From Bacteroidales bacterium Bact_23 (GTDB taxonomy: Bacteria > Bacteroidota > Bacteroidia > Bacteroidales > Lentimicrobiaceae): 8,255 bases of DNA. Made by a program: the position numbers and the translations under genes. Positions 6,925 through 8,255 of the stretch are shown piece after piece. Where the stretch lies: positions 1 to 8,255 of the forward strand of contig LUZO01000225.1 of the NCBI GenBank assembly GCA_001603685.1, read 5' to 3'. The stretch's first letter is position 1, and each line of letters opens with the position of its first letter. The notes beneath the pieces are model-generated. The model was not told the origin of the DNA, made no database searches, and was given only the letters and a program-made list of their open reading frames with translations.

Positions 6925-7626
6925 ATGAACATTGTAATAACCGGCGCATCATCGGGCATAGGAAGGGAGACAGCCAAAATACTTGCCTCCACACCGGGAA
7001 ACAGACTGATTGTGATAGCACGCGATAACCTGAAAATCCAGTCGCTGGCGGGGGAGTGCAACATCAAAAGCCGGGAAACGGTGGTCCAGCCGATACAGTT
7101 CGACCTCTCAAAAGGCGATTTCGACCAGCTGGCACAGCAGATAAACCGCCAGCTCGGGAAGGTGGATGTGCTGATCAACAATGCCGGAGCCATGCTGGTA
7201 AAGCCTTTCGGAAACATTACGCCGGCCGAGGTTGACGAGGTGCTGAATGTAAATGTGAAAGCGCCGCTGCTGCTGATTCAGTCCCTGCTGCCCGTCATGC
7301 AACCCGGTTCGCACATTGTGAACATCGGAAGCATGGGCGGAGTTCAGGGAAGTGTGAAGTTTTCAGGACTTTCGGCATACAGCGCAAGCAAGGGAGCGCT
7401 GGCAGTGCTTACCGAATGTCTGGCCGAAGAGTTGAAAGAGCGGCACATCTCGGTAAACTGCCTGGCTTTCGGCGCCGTTCAGACCGAGATGTTTGCAAAA
7501 GCGTTTGCCGGGTATACCGCTCCGCTTACCGCCGATAAAATGGCGGATTTCGTGGCAAATTTTGCAATAAACGGACACCGTTATTTCAACGGAAAGATAT
7601 TGCCTGTATCTTTGTCCACACCATGA
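6925..7626 (+). CDS. SDR family NAD(P)-dependent oxidoreductase
   Basis: This is a classical short-chain dehydrogenase/reductase of 233 residues with a Rossmann fold. Visible motifs are the nucleotide-binding TGASSGIG (6-13), NNAG (85-88), Asn110 in NVNV, Ser136 in NIGSMGG, and the catalytic YSASK with Tyr152 and Lys156. Arg33 after the second strand hints at NADP(H), which is inference. The Ser-to-Tyr gap is 16 residues, three more than in E. coli FabG. The C-terminus (NGKILPVSLSTP) lacks the usual FabG GG ending, so it is unlikely to be the housekeeping FabG; the substrate is unknown. The ATG at 6925 is chosen over the TTG at 6919 because it gives the canonical SDR N-terminus MNIVITG. It lies 47 bp after hydF with no terminator between and 15 bp before rseC, so it is likely co-transcribed. 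Confidence 0.9.
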   Translation: MNIVITGASSGIGRETAKILASTPGNRLIVIARDNLKIQSLAGECNIKSRETVVQPIQFDLSKGDFDQLAQQINRQLGKVDVLINNAGAMLVKPFGNITPAEVDEVLNVNVKAPLLLIQSLLPVMQPGSHIVNIGSMGGVQGSVKFSGLSAYSASKGALAVLTECLAEELKERHISVNCLAFGAVQTEMFAKAFAGYTAPLTADKMADFVANFAINGHRYFNGKILPVSLSTP

Positions 7627-7627
7627 A

Positions 7628-7632
7628 AGGAG
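7628..7632 (+). promoter_or_regulatory. Shine-Dalgarno sequence for rseC
   Basis: AGGAG lies 9 nt before the ATG at 7642, directly after the SDR stop codon. It is the only clear Shine-Dalgarno seen ahead of a gene in this window and fixes the rseC start. It may allow independent or re-initiated translation within the transcript. Confidence 0.6.
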
Positions 7633-7641
7633 TAAAAAAGG

Positions 7642-8061
7642 ATGTCAACTGATGTGAATTGCATAGCCAAAACCGGTGTCGTTCAAAGCATTGAAGGGCA
7701 CAAGGTCTATGTCCGGGTTACCAATGCGAGCGCATGCGTATCCTGCCAGGCAAGCGGCTCATGCACCTCCTCCGAAATCAAGGAGCAGATCATAGAGGCC
7801 GATGCCGGCGAATATACCAACCTGAAACCGGGCGAAGTGGTTTCGGTAAAGGTGGCGGCCAGGGCCGGAAATATGGCGCTGTTCTATGGATATATCCTGC
7901 CTTTTATCCTGGTCTTTACCGCGCTGCTTGTTGCGGTTAATTTCACCTCCGAAGGTTTGGCGGGGTTGCTGTCGCTGGGCATACTGCTGCCCTATTACGG
8001 AGGTTTGTATCTGCTTAGGAATCAGATGGGAAAGCGGTATAAGTTTACCATTGAGGTGTAA
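7642..8061 (+). CDS. rseC: RseC/MucC family (SoxR-reducing system) membrane protein
   Basis: This is a small 139-residue inner-membrane protein of the RseC/MucC family. The N-terminal soluble part (about 10-75) has a Cys cluster, Cys32-x2-Cys35-x5-Cys41 (ACVSCQASGSC), the same spacing as in E. coli RseC. It is followed by a hydrophilic stretch and PGEVVSVKV. Two hydrophobic helices follow (about 79-99 and 105-126), then a short basic tail. In Proteobacteria RseC works with the Rsx electron-transfer complex in keeping SoxR reduced. In Bacteroidota, family members often precede rnf genes, suggesting a role in the assembly or function of that complex, possibly through a redox cofactor held by the Cys cluster. 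No rnf gene starts in the 194 bp left after it. It sits 15 bp after the SDR gene and is likely the last gene of the hydF unit as seen here. Confidence 0.88.
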   Translation: MSTDVNCIAKTGVVQSIEGHKVYVRVTNASACVSCQASGSCTSSEIKEQIIEADAGEYTNLKPGEVVSVKVAARAGNMALFYGYILPFILVFTALLVAVNFTSEGLAGLLSLGILLPYYGGLYLLRNQMGKRYKFTIEV

Positions 8062-8255
8062 CGAACTCCCATAACTCAAAACTTGCCGAATCCAGAACCT
8101 ATGCCTTTTTTCCGTTTGAAAACGGGGAATAGCTCCCTTTTTGTGTTTCTCTTGTCTCTTTTCTGCCGCTCTTTTTAAGTGGTTTGATTATATAATAGCG
8201 GTTTATTCCCCGGGAAGCGTAATTTATAGCAATTCTAAACAGAAATGTAAACATT
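8062..8255. other. Non-coding tail of the window
   Basis: T-rich sequence with no supportable gene start. It holds the weak hairpin listed separately and a short palindrome, TTCCC-C-GGGAA (8205-8216 region). No clear TAnnTTTG element facing right was found, so whether a gene begins just beyond the edge cannot be told. Confidence 0.5.
8119..8142 (+). terminator. Weak terminator-like hairpin after rseC
   Basis: GGGA (8125-8128) pairs with TCCC (8134-8137) around a 5-nt loop and is followed by TTTTT (8138-8142). AAAA (8119-8122) can pair with the T run if C8123 bulges, which would also give a terminator for the opposite direction. The GC core is only 4 bp, so efficiency is doubtful. It lies about 60 nt after the rseC stop. 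Confidence 0.35.

Noticed and set aside
8183..8227. TTTG at 8183-8186 with TAATTTAT at 8220-8227 as a promoter for a downstream gene
   Set aside because: The spacing is over 30 bp rather than about 20, and the second element has two mismatches to TAnnTTTG.

Overview
This window looks like a chromosomal segment from an anaerobic member of the Bacteroidota, probably Bacteroidales-like. Three things point there. Both secreted proteases end in a type IX secretion (T9SS) C-terminal sorting domain, a system confined to that phylum. Perfect matches to the Bacteroidota -7 promoter element (TAnnTTTG) lie just upstream of three genes. Most starts lack a Shine-Dalgarno sequence. HydF, an [FeFe]-hydrogenase maturase, and RseC, usually linked to the Rnf/Rsx electron-transfer complex, suggest anaerobic, ferredoxin-linked metabolism. 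The species cannot be named from the sequence.

Left part (1-4345, + strand): two tandem, related secreted cysteine proteases of family C10 (streptopain/SpeB-like). Both have the layout Spi-type prodomain, C10 catalytic domain, two CUB domains, T9SS sorting domain. The first is cut at its 5' end by the window edge. The second is complete with a signal peptide. A good stem-loop terminator follows the first, and a separate promoter with several inverted repeats precedes the second, so they appear to be separate transcription units.

Middle (4335-5653): a PhoH-family ATPase on the - strand, convergent with the second protease and overlapping its 3' end by 11 bp. A roughly 300-bp divergent intergenic region follows. 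It holds a -7 element for phoH, a perfect 8-bp inverted repeat behind it, and a -7 element and possibly structured leader for the next gene.

Right part (5654-8061, + strand): hydF, a short-chain dehydrogenase/reductase and an RseC/MucC-family membrane protein lie in close succession (gaps of 47 and 15 bp) and are probably co-transcribed. The last 194 bp hold no recognisable gene, only a weak terminator-like hairpin. No mobile element, tRNA, rRNA or CRISPR array was seen. No wholly new system is evident. The most notable points are the paired CUB-bearing C10 proteases, one with a Trp-to-Phe change in its active-site motif; the HydF with Gln in place of the usual cluster-region His; and the hydF-SDR-rseC linkage.
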